Shown piece after piece: positions 53,769-63,645 of a stretch of DNA of 64,000 bases. Below the pieces are notes generated by a model. It saw nothing but the letters and a program-made list of their open reading frames with translations. It was not told the DNA's origin and ran no database searches. A program made the translations under genes and the position numbers. The DNA is from CAWARU01 sp963784575. GTDB lineage: Bacteria > Pseudomonadota > Gammaproteobacteria > UBA6186 > Azoamicaceae. The DNA lies in assembly GCA_963784575.1 (NCBI GenBank), contig CAWARU010000001.1, positions 3,658,001-3,722,000 of the forward strand, in the 5' to 3' direction. Numbering within the stretch: the first letter of the stretch is position 1; every line of letters begins with the position of its first letter.

Positions 53769-53880
53769 CAGTTAATTAATTGAATAATACTTTCTTGAGC
53801 ATTTTTTTCAATTTTCGCATCTCCAAATTTTTCAATATTTCAATATTTTTCCATAATTTTTGATCACCCAATCACTCCGA
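53756..53880. other. Attachment site D: last ssrA-downstream copy, right island border
   Basis: tcccgccgcccacca (tmRNA end with bases missing) is followed by about 110 bp matching the downstream flank at sites A and B: gttaattaattgaataatac, catttttttcaattttcgca, tttttcaatatttcaatatt, ttttgatcacccaatcactc. It marks the probable right edge of the island, after which core genes resume. Confidence 0.65.
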
Positions 53881-53903
53881 CTGTCGTCTTAACAGGTTCC
53901 AAC

Positions 53904-54212
53904 CTAACCCAACTGCGCTGGGCGAAGAATATTGCTGAGGGGAGAGCGCAGCATTTTCATTGCAATTGATGCCCGTAGCGGCATCCATGTCTTCATTGAT
54001 ACTGAAGCATTTCTATCTTTAGGAGCCTCTCCATCTTTCGATTTTGACTCGGGTTTCTGAACTCGTTCATCAAAGTTCGGGATTAACTCATAAGGGTGCT
54101 TAAATATAATATTTCGCATGCGTCTCAAGAGTTCTTGGAATTCATTTTCTTCTTTCTTATCCTCAAGATCTTCTTCGTCATCTTCTTTCAAGCCAAACAC
54201 TTGTGTTTTCAT
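53904..54212 (-). CDS. Small acidic hypothetical protein
   Basis: 102 residues from the ATG at 54212 (GGAG upstream); a TTG seven codons earlier is less likely. The N-terminal half is extremely acidic (KEDDEEDLEDKKEENEFQEL), followed by a basic helical stretch and a tail KMLRSPLSNILRPAQLG. No family recognised. It is divergent from pgm with a 108-bp gap. Confidence 0.55.
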   Translation of the reverse strand: MKTQVFGLKEDDEEDLEDKKEENEFQELLRRMRNIIFKHPYELIPNFDERVQKPESKSKDGEAPKDRNASVSMKTWMPLRASIAMKMLRSPLSNILRPAQLG

Positions 54213-54320
54213 TACCTCTGCTCCAAGTTTCAATATTTTTACATCCTTATTTTTTACAAAATTTGGATGAATTGTTTAATGCGCTGTATAATATATACAC
54301 AGCATAGTGAAGAGAAAGCA

Positions 54321-55979
54321 ATGAGTTCAAAGATAAGCCCTTTGGCGGGTAAACCTGCGCCTTCCTCAATATTGATTAATGTACAAAAGCTCGTGATAGC
54401 ATATTATGAGGAAATCCCAGATCCTTCGATAAAAGCAGAACGAGTTATATTCGGTACTTCTGGGCATCGAGGGTCTGCTCTAGATAAGACCTTTAATGAA
54501 AGCCATATTCTTGCCATTAGTCAAACTATTTGTCTTTATCGAAAGCAGCATAAAATTGATGGTCCTCTATTCTTAGGGATGGATACGCATGCGCTTTCAG
54601 CACCAGCATTTGCAACTGCACTGGAAGTGTTTGCTGCCAATAAAGTAGAGGTCATGATTTCCGATAATAACGAGTACACCCCCACACCTGTGATTTCACA
54701 TGCAATCCTTGCGTTTAACCGAGAACGCAAAACAGGTCTTGCCGATGGTGTCGTTATCACACCTTCACACGATCCGCCACACGATGGTGGTTTCAAATAC
54801 AATCCCTCTAACGGAGGTCCAGCCGATCATAAAATCACAGACTGGATCGAAAAAAAAGCCAATGCGTTTTTAGAGAATAAACTGGAAGGCGTAAAAAGAA
54901 TTCCCTTTGAAAAAGCGCTACTTGCCCCGTCGACACACAGGCATGATTATCTTAACGCTTATGTGAATGATTTGGGTAATGTCATCGATATGAATGTTAT
55001 TCGCGATTCGAACATCCACATGGGTGTTGATCCCCTTGGAGGTGCGGGCGTGCATTATTGGGCACCTATTGCAGCTCGCTATGGGTTGAATTTGACAATT
55101 GTTAACAAGGCAGTTGACCCTACTTTTCGTTTTATGACAGTAGATTGGGATGGGCAAATCCGCATGGATCCTTCCTCTTCTTATGCAATGGAAAGATTGA
55201 TTGCCTTAAAAGATCGCTTCGACATTGCCTTTGCCTGTGATACTGATTATGACCGTCATGGGATAGTGGCCAGAAGTACTGGTCTTTTACCCTCTAATCA
55301 TTATCTTTCGGTGGCGATTTCCTATCTTTTTCAGCAGCGATCCAAATGGAAGAGGAACGGGTTTGTTGGTAAAACTATTGTCAGTAGTCAAATGATCGAT
55401 CGTGTCACAAAGAAATTTGGTCGGAAACTCTACGAGGTACCTGTTGGTTTCAAGTGGTTCGTAGAGGGCTTGCTGGATGGCGCCATTGAATTCTGTGGCG
55501 AAGAAAGTGCCGGCGCCTCTTTTAGCCGTATGGATGGCACTGTTTGGACCACGGACAAAGATGGGATAATTGCGGCTCTATTATCGGCTGAAATGACTGC
55601 ACGATTGGGACGAGATCCGGGTGAAATCTATCAGTCACTCGAACAAGAAATGGGGCGCTGTTTCTTCAAGCGACAAGATGCTAAATCGACAGCGCAGCAA
55701 AAAAAAATATTAAAGAAATTATCAAAGCAAGATATTCACGCTACCCAATTGGCAGGTCAAAAAATCCAAAGTATTGTCACAGAAGCGCCCGGTAATAATG
55801 CGGCTATCGGTGGTGTAAAGATCAGTACAGAAAATGGATGGTTCGCTGTTCGCCCATCAGGAACAGAAGATCTTTACAGGATTTATGCCGAGAGCTTTCA
55901 GGATGAGGATCATCTGCAAAAAATTATAACCGGGGCTCAGCAAATAATCGGTGATATTTTTGCCAGAAGTAAGGATTGA
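54321..55979 (+). CDS. pgm: Phosphoglucomutase
   Basis: Interconverts glucose 1-phosphate and glucose 6-phosphate. 552 residues from the ATG at 54321 (GAAGAG upstream); the frame is open 75 codons further but that part is implausible. The active-site phosphoserine loop TPSHDPPHDGG is at about residues 147-157, the metal loop DTDYDRHG at about 306-313, the sugar loop CGEESAGAS, and the phosphate-binding RPSGTEDLYRIYAE near the C-terminus. All are intact. It opens the sugar-phosphate cluster; 78 bp separate it from the aldolase gene. Confidence 0.94.
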   Translation: MSSKISPLAGKPAPSSILINVQKLVIAYYEEIPDPSIKAERVIFGTSGHRGSALDKTFNESHILAISQTICLYRKQHKIDGPLFLGMDTHALSAPAFATALEVFAANKVEVMISDNNEYTPTPVISHAILAFNRERKTGLADGVVITPSHDPPHDGGFKYNPSNGGPADHKITDWIEKKANAFLENKLEGVKRIPFEKALLAPSTHRHDYLNAYVNDLGNVIDMNVIRDSNIHMGVDPLGGAGVHYWAPIAARYGLNLTIVNKAVDPTFRFMTVDWDGQIRMDPSSSYAMERLIALKDRFDIAFACDTDYDRHGIVARSTGLLPSNHYLSVAISYLFQQRSKWKRNGFVGKTIVSSQMIDRVTKKFGRKLYEVPVGFKWFVEGLLDGAIEFCGEESAGASFSRMDGTVWTTDKDGIIAALLSAEMTARLGRDPGEIYQSLEQEMGRCFFKRQDAKSTAQQKKILKKLSKQDIHATQLAGQKIQSIVTEAPGNNAAIGGVKISTENGWFAVRPSGTEDLYRIYAESFQDEDHLQKIITGAQQIIGDIFARSKD

Positions 55980-56057
55980 CCTGTCTATATAAGAAAATTG
56001 TTGAAAACTTGGCTATCTTGATAAGTGAGCACCTTGTAATAAACACTTTTTAATCAT

Positions 56058-57119
56058 ATGCACAATCATAATCACACAGAAACACTGATAAATACCGCAA
56101 AAGCAATGGTTGCTGGTAGTAAAGGTATATTGGCAATGGATGAGAGTACCCCCACGTGTAATAAGCGATTCGCAAAGTATGGAATCCCTGAAACAGAAGA
56201 AGCGCGTCGTGCATACCGAGAGTTGATTGTAACTACACCCAACCTCGGCGAATTTATCAGTGGCGCAATTCTATTTGACGAAACCATTCACCAGTCCAAA
56301 AAAGACGGCACCCCTTTTATTAAAGTGCTAATCGATGCGGGTATCATACCCGGCATTAAAGTAGATACTGGGGCAAAGGATTTGGCAGGATTTCCTTCTG
56401 AAAAAATAACAGAAGGATTAGATGGTTTGAGTGAGCGATTATTTGAATACGGGAAGTTAGGTGCTCGTTTTGCGAAGTGGCGTGCAGTCATTACAATCGA
56501 TGAAAAAGACGGGAAAGAGAAACTTCCGACGCGCTGGTGTATTAAAGCCAATGCCCATGCGTTAGCGCGCTATGCAGCATTGTGTCAAGAAGCAGGTTTG
56601 GTCCCTATCGTCGAACCAGAAGTTTTAATGGATGGGCAGCATACCTTAGAGCGCTGCTTTGAAGTAACCGAGAAAGTTTTACGCAGCGTTTTTAATCAAT
56701 TATACCAAGCTCGCGTGCTACTAGAAGGAATGATCTTAAAACCAAATATGGTGCTTCCAGGTTTGGATTGTTCCAAACAAGAAACTGTTGATAGAGTTGC
56801 AGATAGCACAGTTCACTGCTTTTATCGTTCGGTACCTGCTGCGGTACCAGGAATAGCTTTTTTATCGGGAGGCCAATCTTATGAATTAGCCTCGGCCCGT
56901 TTGAATGCCATCAATAGTCGGTTCAAATCAAAATTACCTTGGCCCGTTGCATTTTCATTTTCTCGAGCGCTGCAAGAACCAGCACTCCAAATTTGGAAAG
57001 GAAAGGCAGGCAATGTGCAAGCTGCACAGGAAGCACTGTACCATCGTGCAAAATGTAATAGTGCTGCACGTAGAGGTGAATACACTGCGGAGATGGAGAA
57101 AAAAAAAGATGGCAAATGA
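56058..57119 (+). CDS. Class I fructose-bisphosphate aldolase
   Basis: Cleaves fructose 1,6-bisphosphate to glyceraldehyde 3-phosphate and dihydroxyacetone phosphate through a Schiff base. 353 residues, of the animal/plant-like class I family: GILAMDESTPTCNKRF (about residues 28-43), IIPGIKVDTGAKDL, KWRAVI, VPIVEPEVLMDG, and the Schiff-base Lys in EGMILKPNMVLPG (about 224-236), then FLSGGQS. The His-rich start HNHNHTE follows no clear Shine-Dalgarno. Its 3' end overlaps gnd by 11 bp. Confidence 0.93.
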   Translation: MHNHNHTETLINTAKAMVAGSKGILAMDESTPTCNKRFAKYGIPETEEARRAYRELIVTTPNLGEFISGAILFDETIHQSKKDGTPFIKVLIDAGIIPGIKVDTGAKDLAGFPSEKITEGLDGLSERLFEYGKLGARFAKWRAVITIDEKDGKEKLPTRWCIKANAHALARYAALCQEAGLVPIVEPEVLMDGQHTLERCFEVTEKVLRSVFNQLYQARVLLEGMILKPNMVLPGLDCSKQETVDRVADSTVHCFYRSVPAAVPGIAFLSGGQSYELASARLNAINSRFKSKLPWPVAFSFSRALQEPALQIWKGKAGNVQAAQEALYHRAKCNSAARRGEYTAEMEKKKDGK

Positions 57120-58539
57120 AAAACTGAGCGACATCGGTATTGTTGGCATGGGAGTGATGGGAAATAATTTATTATTAAATATGAACGATCATGGTTTCGT
57201 TGCGGCAGGTTATGATAGAATCCCGAGCAAAGTTCAACGATTAAAAGAAGAATCGAAACATGTGGCAGAGGGGCATTGTATTGATTATGCCTCTGATTTG
57301 AAAGATTTTACACAACTCTTGAAGCGGCCTCGATCGGTTATGTTACTTGTTCCAGCAGGACCCCCGGTGGATGCCGTTATTCAGCAATTATTGCCATTTT
57401 TGGAAAAAGGGGATCTCATTATTGATGCAGGTAATTCTTATTTTAAAGATACTGATGCCCGTGCGCTTAAATTAAAGGAAAAAAACATTCTTCTGATGGG
57501 CATGGGGGTTTCGGGTGGTGAAGAGGGAGCACGTCGGGGGCCAAGCCTTATGCCAGGCGGCACTAAAGAAGCCTATGATCGCGTTCGTTTAATTCTAGAG
57601 GCAATATCAGCAAAAGTGAAGGGAGAACCCTGTGTTACTTATTTGGGAAGGGGATCTTCGGGCCATTTTGTGAAGATGGTTCATAACGGAATCGAATATG
57701 GAATAATGCAGTTAATCTCAGAAACCTATGATTTAATGAAACGAGGCTTGGGTTTAAATAATGATGAATTACGAGATGTATATGTTGAATGGAATAAAGG
57801 TGAGTTAAATAGTTACTTGATGGAAATAACCAGCAAAATATTTGATAAAGTAGACGAAAAAACCGGAAAAAAGTTGATTGATCTGATTGCAGCGGTTGCT
57901 AAACAAACCGGTACGGGAATGTGGACAGCCAAAAGTGCTATGGAATTACAGATTCCAGCGCCCACAATCGATGTGGCTGTGGGTATGCGTGATTTTTCGG
58001 TATTAGTAAAAGAACGCAGCGCAATGAATGCAATTTATAAGCCTGCCTACAATCAATTGATCGATAACCGAGAAGAATTTATCACCAATCTTCATAACGC
58101 ACTATATGCTGCAATAATTATGGTCTATGCACAAGGCATGTCTCTTTTGAATGTAGCTTCGAATAAATACGACTTCGGTCTCGATCTGGAATCGATTGCT
58201 CGAATATGGCGTGGGGGTTGTATTATTCGTGCGGCATTGTTAGAAGAATTTTTGGCTGCATTTAAGACAAAAAGTGACCTTCCCAATTTATTATTAGATG
58301 CCAATATATCAAAAAAAATAATAACAAACCAAAAATCTTTACGAAAAATTGTGACTAAGGCAGCCGAAATGGGAATGCCTGCGCCTGGATTAATGGCTTC
58401 GTTAGGGTATTTCGATACAATTTGCAGCAAATGGTTGCCAGACAATTTAATTCAAGCACAACGTGATTTTTTTGGTTCTCATCAATATGAACGTATTGAT
58501 ATGCCCGGCAGTTTTCATACGGAATGGGAGGAACCATGA
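57109..58539 (+). CDS. gnd: 6-phosphogluconate dehydrogenase (decarboxylating)
   Basis: Oxidises 6-phosphogluconate to ribulose 5-phosphate and CO2 with NADP. 476 residues from the ATG at 57109, inside the aldolase 3' end; this start aligns with the family and gives the Rossmann fingerprint IGIVGMGVMGNNLLLNM at about residues 8-24. Further signatures: MGMGVSGGEEGARRGPSLMP (about 128-147) with substrate residues, and HFVKMVHNGIEYGIMQLI (about 184-201) with the catalytic Lys. The length is normal. It ends in an ATGA overlap with tkt. Confidence 0.95.
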   Translation: MANEKLSDIGIVGMGVMGNNLLLNMNDHGFVAAGYDRIPSKVQRLKEESKHVAEGHCIDYASDLKDFTQLLKRPRSVMLLVPAGPPVDAVIQQLLPFLEKGDLIIDAGNSYFKDTDARALKLKEKNILLMGMGVSGGEEGARRGPSLMPGGTKEAYDRVRLILEAISAKVKGEPCVTYLGRGSSGHFVKMVHNGIEYGIMQLISETYDLMKRGLGLNNDELRDVYVEWNKGELNSYLMEITSKIFDKVDEKTGKKLIDLIAAVAKQTGTGMWTAKSAMELQIPAPTIDVAVGMRDFSVLVKERSAMNAIYKPAYNQLIDNREEFITNLHNALYAAIIMVYAQGMSLLNVASNKYDFGLDLESIARIWRGGCIIRAALLEEFLAAFKTKSDLPNLLLDANISKKIITNQKSLRKIVTKAAEMGMPAPGLMASLGYFDTICSKWLPDNLIQAQRDFFGSHQYERIDMPGSFHTEWEEP

Positions 58540-60731
58540 AATTATCTCCTTCTTTCTCACCGCTTAAAGCAAAAGTTCTTTCGTCTTCTCTCGATGAGCT
58601 CAGTATCAACACCATTCGCATGCTATCTATTGATGCCGTTCAAAAGGCCAATAGTGGGCATCCCGGTTTACCGATGGGGGCTGCCCCCATGGCATATGTT
58701 TTGTGGACAAAATTTTTAAAACATAATCCTTCGAATCCCAAATGGTATGACCGCGATCGTTTTGTACTTTCGGCAGGACATGGTTCGATGCTACTTTATA
58801 GTTTGTTACATTTAACAGGATATGATCTTTCTTTGGATCAAATTAAACAATTTCGCCAATGGGGTAGTATTACGCCAGGGCATCCAGAAAGTGAATTAAC
58901 CCCTGGAGTTGAAGTCACAACGGGACCATTAGGACAAGGTTTTGGAAATGGGGTTGGCATGGCAATGGCAGAGGCCCATTTGGCCGCTAGATTTAATAAA
59001 AAAGATATTAAAATTTTCGATCACTTTACCTATTGTCTTGTCAGTGATGGGGACTTAATGGAGGGTGTGGCTTCCGAGGCGGCCTCTCTGGCAGGGCAGT
59101 TAAAATTAGGTAAGCTCATTTATTTATATGATGATAATCATATTACCCTTTCTGCTTCGACACCACTGACTTTTACGGAAGATTGTGCTCTGCGTTTTGC
59201 AGCCTATGGGTGGCACACAGAAATTATTGAAGATGGCAATAATTTGGAGGCGATTTATAAAGCCATTGAAGAAGCCCGCAATGATACCGAACGTCCCTCG
59301 CTTCTTTTAATTAGAACGCATATAGGCTTTGGATCACCACATAAACACGATACCTTCGAAGCGCATGGTTCACCTTTAGGGGTTGAAGAGGTAAAATTAA
59401 CCAAACAAAATTTAGGATGGCCACAAAAACCTTCGTTTTATATTCCAGAGGAAGTTTTAAAGTATTTTCGAACTGCTTTAAAAACTGGACAAGCATTAGA
59501 AAAAGAATGGAATCAAAAATTATCTTTTTACGCTAAAAAATATCCAAAGGAAGCAAAAGAAGTTCGCAGGTTTTTTAAAAACGAGTTAAAAAAAGGCTGG
59601 AATGAAAATATTCCTTTTTTTGAGGCTAACAGTAAAGGAATAGCAACTCGAGAAGCGTCAATGAAAATAATGCAAGCTATCACGCCAAATGTACCTGGCT
59701 TTATGGGAGGATCAGCCGATTTAAATCCCTCTACAAAGACAGAACTTATCAATTATGGTAACTTTGAAAATCCAACTACCAAAAAGGGAGATTTACAGGG
59801 AACCCTAGGTGGAGGCTGGAATTATGCTGGACGTAATGTTTTCTTTGGAGTTCGAGAACATGCCATGGGTGCAATCACAAACGGTTTGGCATCCTTTAAT
59901 GGGATTATTCCGTTTGCAGCAACATTTTTGATTTTCTCAGATTACATGCGACCGACAATTCGACTTGCGGCGCTTATGGGAATTCAAGTTATTTATGTGT
60001 TTACTCACGATAGTATCGCGTTAGGAGAAGATGGTCCGACTCATCAGCCAGTAGAACATCTGGCAAGCCTTAGGGCCATTCCAAGAGTGATAGTGATACG
60101 GCCAGCAGATGCTAATGAAACAGCCGTGGCCTGGGAAATAGCGATTGAAACGCAACATCACCCAATCGCCCTTATCTTAACCAGACAAGCCGTGCCAACT
60201 CTGGATAGAAAAAGCTATGCTTCTGCCGAGGGTGTTCGACGCGGAGCTTACATTTTGGCAGATCCGCCAAATGCTAAACCGAAATTGATACTAATTGCAA
60301 CCGGATCCGAAGTTAGCTTAATTGTGGCGGCACAAAAAAAACTACAAAAAATAAAAATTCCAGTCCGAATTGTTTCAATGCCTAGTTGGGAATTATTCGA
60401 GGCGCAATCACAAAAGTATCGCGATACTGTATTGCCACCTTTTTTGCCTTTGCGTTTGTCTGTTGAAGCAGGGGTATCACAAGGGTGGGAACGTTATGTG
60501 GGCGATGAGGGATCTACTATCGGTGTAGATAAATTTGGTGCCTCGGCACCAGGCGAAGTGGTAATGCAAAAATATGGATTTTCGGTAGATAATGTTTGTA
60601 AAGAAGCGATTCGATTACTTAAAAAATCTCAAAAATCGAATCAGCCCAAAAAATCCAAGATGTCCAACATGATGTCCAAAAAACCGAAGAAACCCAATGA
60701 AGCGCAAGTTTCTAAAAAATTTAAAATATAA
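58536..60731 (+). CDS. tkt: Transketolase with long basic C-terminal tail
   Basis: Transfers two-carbon ketol units between sugar phosphates using thiamine diphosphate. I choose the ATG at 58536 (overlapping the gnd TGA, GGAGG just upstream) over 58524. 731 residues: ANSGHPGLPMGAAPMAY, the TPP/metal motif SDGDLMEGVASEAASLAG, EAHGSPLG, FFGVREHAMGAI and SIALGEDGPTHQPVEHL are intact. The core ends near residue 695; the last 36-40 residues are Lys/Ser/Met/Pro low-complexity (SKMSNMMSKKPKKP), beyond the family's usual end, possibly slippage-made. Confidence 0.95.
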   Translation: MKLSPSFSPLKAKVLSSSLDELSINTIRMLSIDAVQKANSGHPGLPMGAAPMAYVLWTKFLKHNPSNPKWYDRDRFVLSAGHGSMLLYSLLHLTGYDLSLDQIKQFRQWGSITPGHPESELTPGVEVTTGPLGQGFGNGVGMAMAEAHLAARFNKKDIKIFDHFTYCLVSDGDLMEGVASEAASLAGQLKLGKLIYLYDDNHITLSASTPLTFTEDCALRFAAYGWHTEIIEDGNNLEAIYKAIEEARNDTERPSLLLIRTHIGFGSPHKHDTFEAHGSPLGVEEVKLTKQNLGWPQKPSFYIPEEVLKYFRTALKTGQALEKEWNQKLSFYAKKYPKEAKEVRRFFKNELKKGWNENIPFFEANSKGIATREASMKIMQAITPNVPGFMGGSADLNPSTKTELINYGNFENPTTKKGDLQGTLGGGWNYAGRNVFFGVREHAMGAITNGLASFNGIIPFAATFLIFSDYMRPTIRLAALMGIQVIYVFTHDSIALGEDGPTHQPVEHLASLRAIPRVIVIRPADANETAVAWEIAIETQHHPIALILTRQAVPTLDRKSYASAEGVRRGAYILADPPNAKPKLILIATGSEVSLIVAAQKKLQKIKIPVRIVSMPSWELFEAQSQKYRDTVLPPFLPLRLSVEAGVSQGWERYVGDEGSTIGVDKFGASAPGEVVMQKYGFSVDNVCKEAIRLLKKSQKSNQPKKSKMSNMMSKKPKKPNEAQVSKKFKI

Positions 60732-60763
60732 TAATACAAATGCATAAGCCTGGAGATAAATGT

Positions 60764-61879
60764 ATGAAAACGAATTCTTTAGTAACACTAGAAACACTGG
60801 GGCAATCTATCTGGTTAGATTATATCAAGCGAGATTTAATAAAGAGCGGTGAACTCAATAAGTTAATTAATGATGATGGTTTGGCGGGAATAACCTCAAA
60901 TCCTTCAATCTTTGAAAAGGCCATAGCCGAAAGCGATGATTATGCTGAAAACATCCAAAAATTGAAAAAACAAAAAAAAGAGGTAAATTATGTCTATGAA
61001 ATCCTAACACAACAAGATGTGAGGGACGCAGCAGATGAATTTCGGACTTTATATGACAGAACTCAAGCTAAAGATGGTTACGTGAGTTTGGAAGTGAATC
61101 CGCATCTGGCACATGATACGCAGGGGACTATCTCTGAAGCTCGTCGTTTGTGGAATGCGCTGAATCGCCCCAATGTGTTAATCAAAGTTCCTGGAACAAA
61201 AGAAGGACTTCCCGCTATCCAACAACTGATAAGCGAAGGCATTAATGTAAATGTGACCTTGCTTTTTGGATTACCGCGTTATCGCGAAGTTGCTGAAGCT
61301 TATATTTCAGGGTTGGAATCTCGTGTCGCTAAGGGACAGTCGATCAAATCTATTGCATCGGTCGCGAGTTTTTTTCTGAGCCGCATTGATGTGTTATTGG
61401 ATCCTGAATTAGAAAAAAAACTTCAAAAAAATGATGACAAATCTCAGTTGGCAAAAAAAATGCACGGCCAAGTGGCCATTGCTTCTGCAAAAGTTGCTTA
61501 TCAAATCTATAAGGAAATTTTTAAAAGTGATAGGTTTAAAAAGCTACTTGATAATGGAGCACAAGTTCAGCGGTTACTTTGGGCAAGTACCAGTACTAAA
61601 AATCCCAACTATAGTAATATTAAATATGTTGAAGAACTGATTGGTCCCGAAACGGTTAATACCCTTCCAATGGAAACCTTCAAAGACTATCTTGCGGAAG
61701 GCGATCCAAAACTGCATTTGGAACAAGAACTGGATAAAGCTTATGGGGTTTTTCAAGAATTACCTAAACTTGGTATTAATATAGACAGAGTAACACAGCA
61801 ACTTGAAGACGAAGGAGTTGAAAAATTTAATAAAGCCTTTGATCAATTGATAGATTCATTGAAGGGAAAATTAGCATGA
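60764..61879 (+). CDS. tal: Transaldolase
   Basis: Transfers dihydroxyacetone units between sedoheptulose 7-phosphate and glyceraldehyde 3-phosphate. 371 residues from the ATG at 60764 (GGAGATAAATGT upstream); an ATG eight codons earlier is weaker. SIWLDYIKRDLI and GITSNPSIFEKAI are at the N-terminus, NVLIKVPGTKEGLPAI holds the Schiff-base Lys (about residue 138), and VASFFLSRID follows. It belongs to the transaldolase type often fused to glucose-6-phosphate isomerase; here the two are separate genes with an ATGA overlap. Confidence 0.93.
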   Translation: MKTNSLVTLETLGQSIWLDYIKRDLIKSGELNKLINDDGLAGITSNPSIFEKAIAESDDYAENIQKLKKQKKEVNYVYEILTQQDVRDAADEFRTLYDRTQAKDGYVSLEVNPHLAHDTQGTISEARRLWNALNRPNVLIKVPGTKEGLPAIQQLISEGINVNVTLLFGLPRYREVAEAYISGLESRVAKGQSIKSIASVASFFLSRIDVLLDPELEKKLQKNDDKSQLAKKMHGQVAIASAKVAYQIYKEIFKSDRFKKLLDNGAQVQRLLWASTSTKNPNYSNIKYVEELIGPETVNTLPMETFKDYLAEGDPKLHLEQELDKAYGVFQELPKLGINIDRVTQQLEDEGVEKFNKAFDQLIDSLKGKLA

Positions 61880-63645
61880 ATATGCCTTTTCAATATAACA
61901 TTCAATATAACACCCAGAACGCAGAAGGAATCCAAAAAGCGATATCAGCAGAACTTAATAATTGGGAAAGAGAAAATAAAGTTGAGCGTTTATGGGCAGG
62001 GGATGCAACCTTATGGACAAATCATGATGAAAGTCAATGGCTAGGGTGGTTAAATATCCCCACAAACGAACTGAATGATGTTCCAGGTATAGAAGCACTG
62101 ACCGCCAAAATTAAAGCAGAAGGCTATGAGTATCTTATATTACTAGGCATGGGGGGGTCAAGTTTATGTCCCGCGATGATGGCAGAAACCTTCGGGCAAA
62201 TTAAAGATTATCCTCTTTTACAGATATTGGATTCAACGGATCCTCTGCAGATACATCATCTTGAAAAAAGTGTCGATTTAAAGAAAACATTTTTTATAGT
62301 TTCAAGCAAATCTGGAACCACATTGGAACCTAATATTTTTAAACAGTATTTTTATGCACAATTACAAACAATTTTAGGAAAAAAGGACGTTGGAGATCGT
62401 TTCCTGACTATCACCGATCCAGGTACAAAACTGGAAGCTATTGCGAAAGAAGAAAAATTCAGAGCAGTATTTCAGGGTGTTGCCTCCATCGGAGGACGTT
62501 ATTCTGCACTTTCCAATTTTGGAATGGTACCTGCTGGATTAATGGGTATCCATATTAAGAATTTTTTGTCTTATGCAGAAAAAATGAGACAAAACTGTTA
62601 TTCAATTCATTCACCACAGGATAATCCCGGAGTTTTATTGGGGATTATTTTAGGCGTTTCCGCAAAACAAGGTAAGGACAAGGTTACCTTAGTTGTATCA
62701 CCAGGCATTCGCGCTTTGGGTGCATGGCTTGAACAATTACTCGCTGAATCTACTGGTAAACTCGGAAAAGGCTTGATTCCAATTGATCAAGAGCCACTGG
62801 GTTCACCTGATAAATACGGCAAAGATCGCATATTTATCTATATCCGTCTAGAAGATGACCCGGATTTTGAGCAAGATAAGGCAATAGCAGCATTAGAATT
62901 ATCAAAACAAATGGTTGTGCGATTGAAGTTACCAAAAAAGGAGGAATTAGGAGGGAAATTATTTCTCTTTGAAATGGCCACTGCTGTTGCTGGTAGTGTT
63001 ATTAGTATTAATCCTTTTGATCAACCGGATGTTGAAGGTAGCAAAAAACTGGCCGCCAAATTACTCGCTGCATACAAAGAAACCGGTAAAATTAAAACAC
63101 CGGAACTCCTTTATTTTGGGGAGGGTATTGAACTTCTCACAGATAAGAAAAATGCAGAAGAAATCAAAAAAAAATTGGGCGGTCAAGACAGCCCAGAAGC
63201 CTATCTCCGAGCCCATCTTAATCGAATCAATCTGGGAGACTATTTTAATATTTCGGCTTTTATAGAGATGTCAGAGGCACATACAGAGCTGCTGCAACGC
63301 GCTCGAGTGCTTATTAGGGATAGCAAAAAAGTAGCAACCTGCGTTGGATTTGGGCCTAGATTTTTACACTCAACCGGACAAGATTATAAAGGAGGTCCAA
63401 ATTCAGGTGTCTTTTTGCAAATTACGGCAGATCACCCTAATGATATTCAGATCCCAGATTACCCTTATTCATTTGGCATTGTAATTGAAGCGCAAGCAGA
63501 AGCAGATTTTCATGTGCTGGCAGAGCGCGAAAGACGCGTGCTACGGGTCCACCTAGGCAAAGAAGTGGCACAGGGCTTGCAGCAATTATTTGAATTATTA
63601 GAAAGGGCACTTTTTGTTGGCGGAAGTAATCATGAACCAAAATAG
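61876..63645 (+). CDS. pgi: Glucose-6-phosphate isomerase (type found in Tal-Pgi fusions)
   Basis: Interconverts glucose 6-phosphate and fructose 6-phosphate. 589 residues. SIS-domain signatures: LLGMGGSSLCPAMM (about residues 91-104), FIVSSKSGTTLEPNIFKQYF (about 139-158), GGRYSALSNFGMVPAGL (about 206-222) and a C-terminal DYKGGPNSGVFLQI. The C-terminal extension (ADFHVLAERERRVLRVHLG) matches the isomerase half of bifunctional transaldolase/isomerase proteins. The start overlaps the tal stop by 4 bp; the stop overlaps the presumed zwf start by 14 bp. Confidence 0.92.
   Translation: MNMPFQYNIQYNTQNAEGIQKAISAELNNWERENKVERLWAGDATLWTNHDESQWLGWLNIPTNELNDVPGIEALTAKIKAEGYEYLILLGMGGSSLCPAMMAETFGQIKDYPLLQILDSTDPLQIHHLEKSVDLKKTFFIVSSKSGTTLEPNIFKQYFYAQLQTILGKKDVGDRFLTITDPGTKLEAIAKEEKFRAVFQGVASIGGRYSALSNFGMVPAGLMGIHIKNFLSYAEKMRQNCYSIHSPQDNPGVLLGIILGVSAKQGKDKVTLVVSPGIRALGAWLEQLLAESTGKLGKGLIPIDQEPLGSPDKYGKDRIFIYIRLEDDPDFEQDKAIAALELSKQMVVRLKLPKKEELGGKLFLFEMATAVAGSVISINPFDQPDVEGSKKLAAKLLAAYKETGKIKTPELLYFGEGIELLTDKKNAEEIKKKLGGQDSPEAYLRAHLNRINLGDYFNISAFIEMSEAHTELLQRARVLIRDSKKVATCVGFGPRFLHSTGQDYKGGPNSGVFLQITADHPNDIQIPDYPYSFGIVIEAQAEADFHVLAERERRVLRVHLGKEVAQGLQQLFELLERALFVGGSNHEPK

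Noticed and set aside
54096..54320. 75-residue N-terminal extension of phosphoglucomutase
   Set aside because: Phe/Ile/Lys-rich, antisense to the small acidic gene and not in the family; the ATG at 54321 aligns with known starts.
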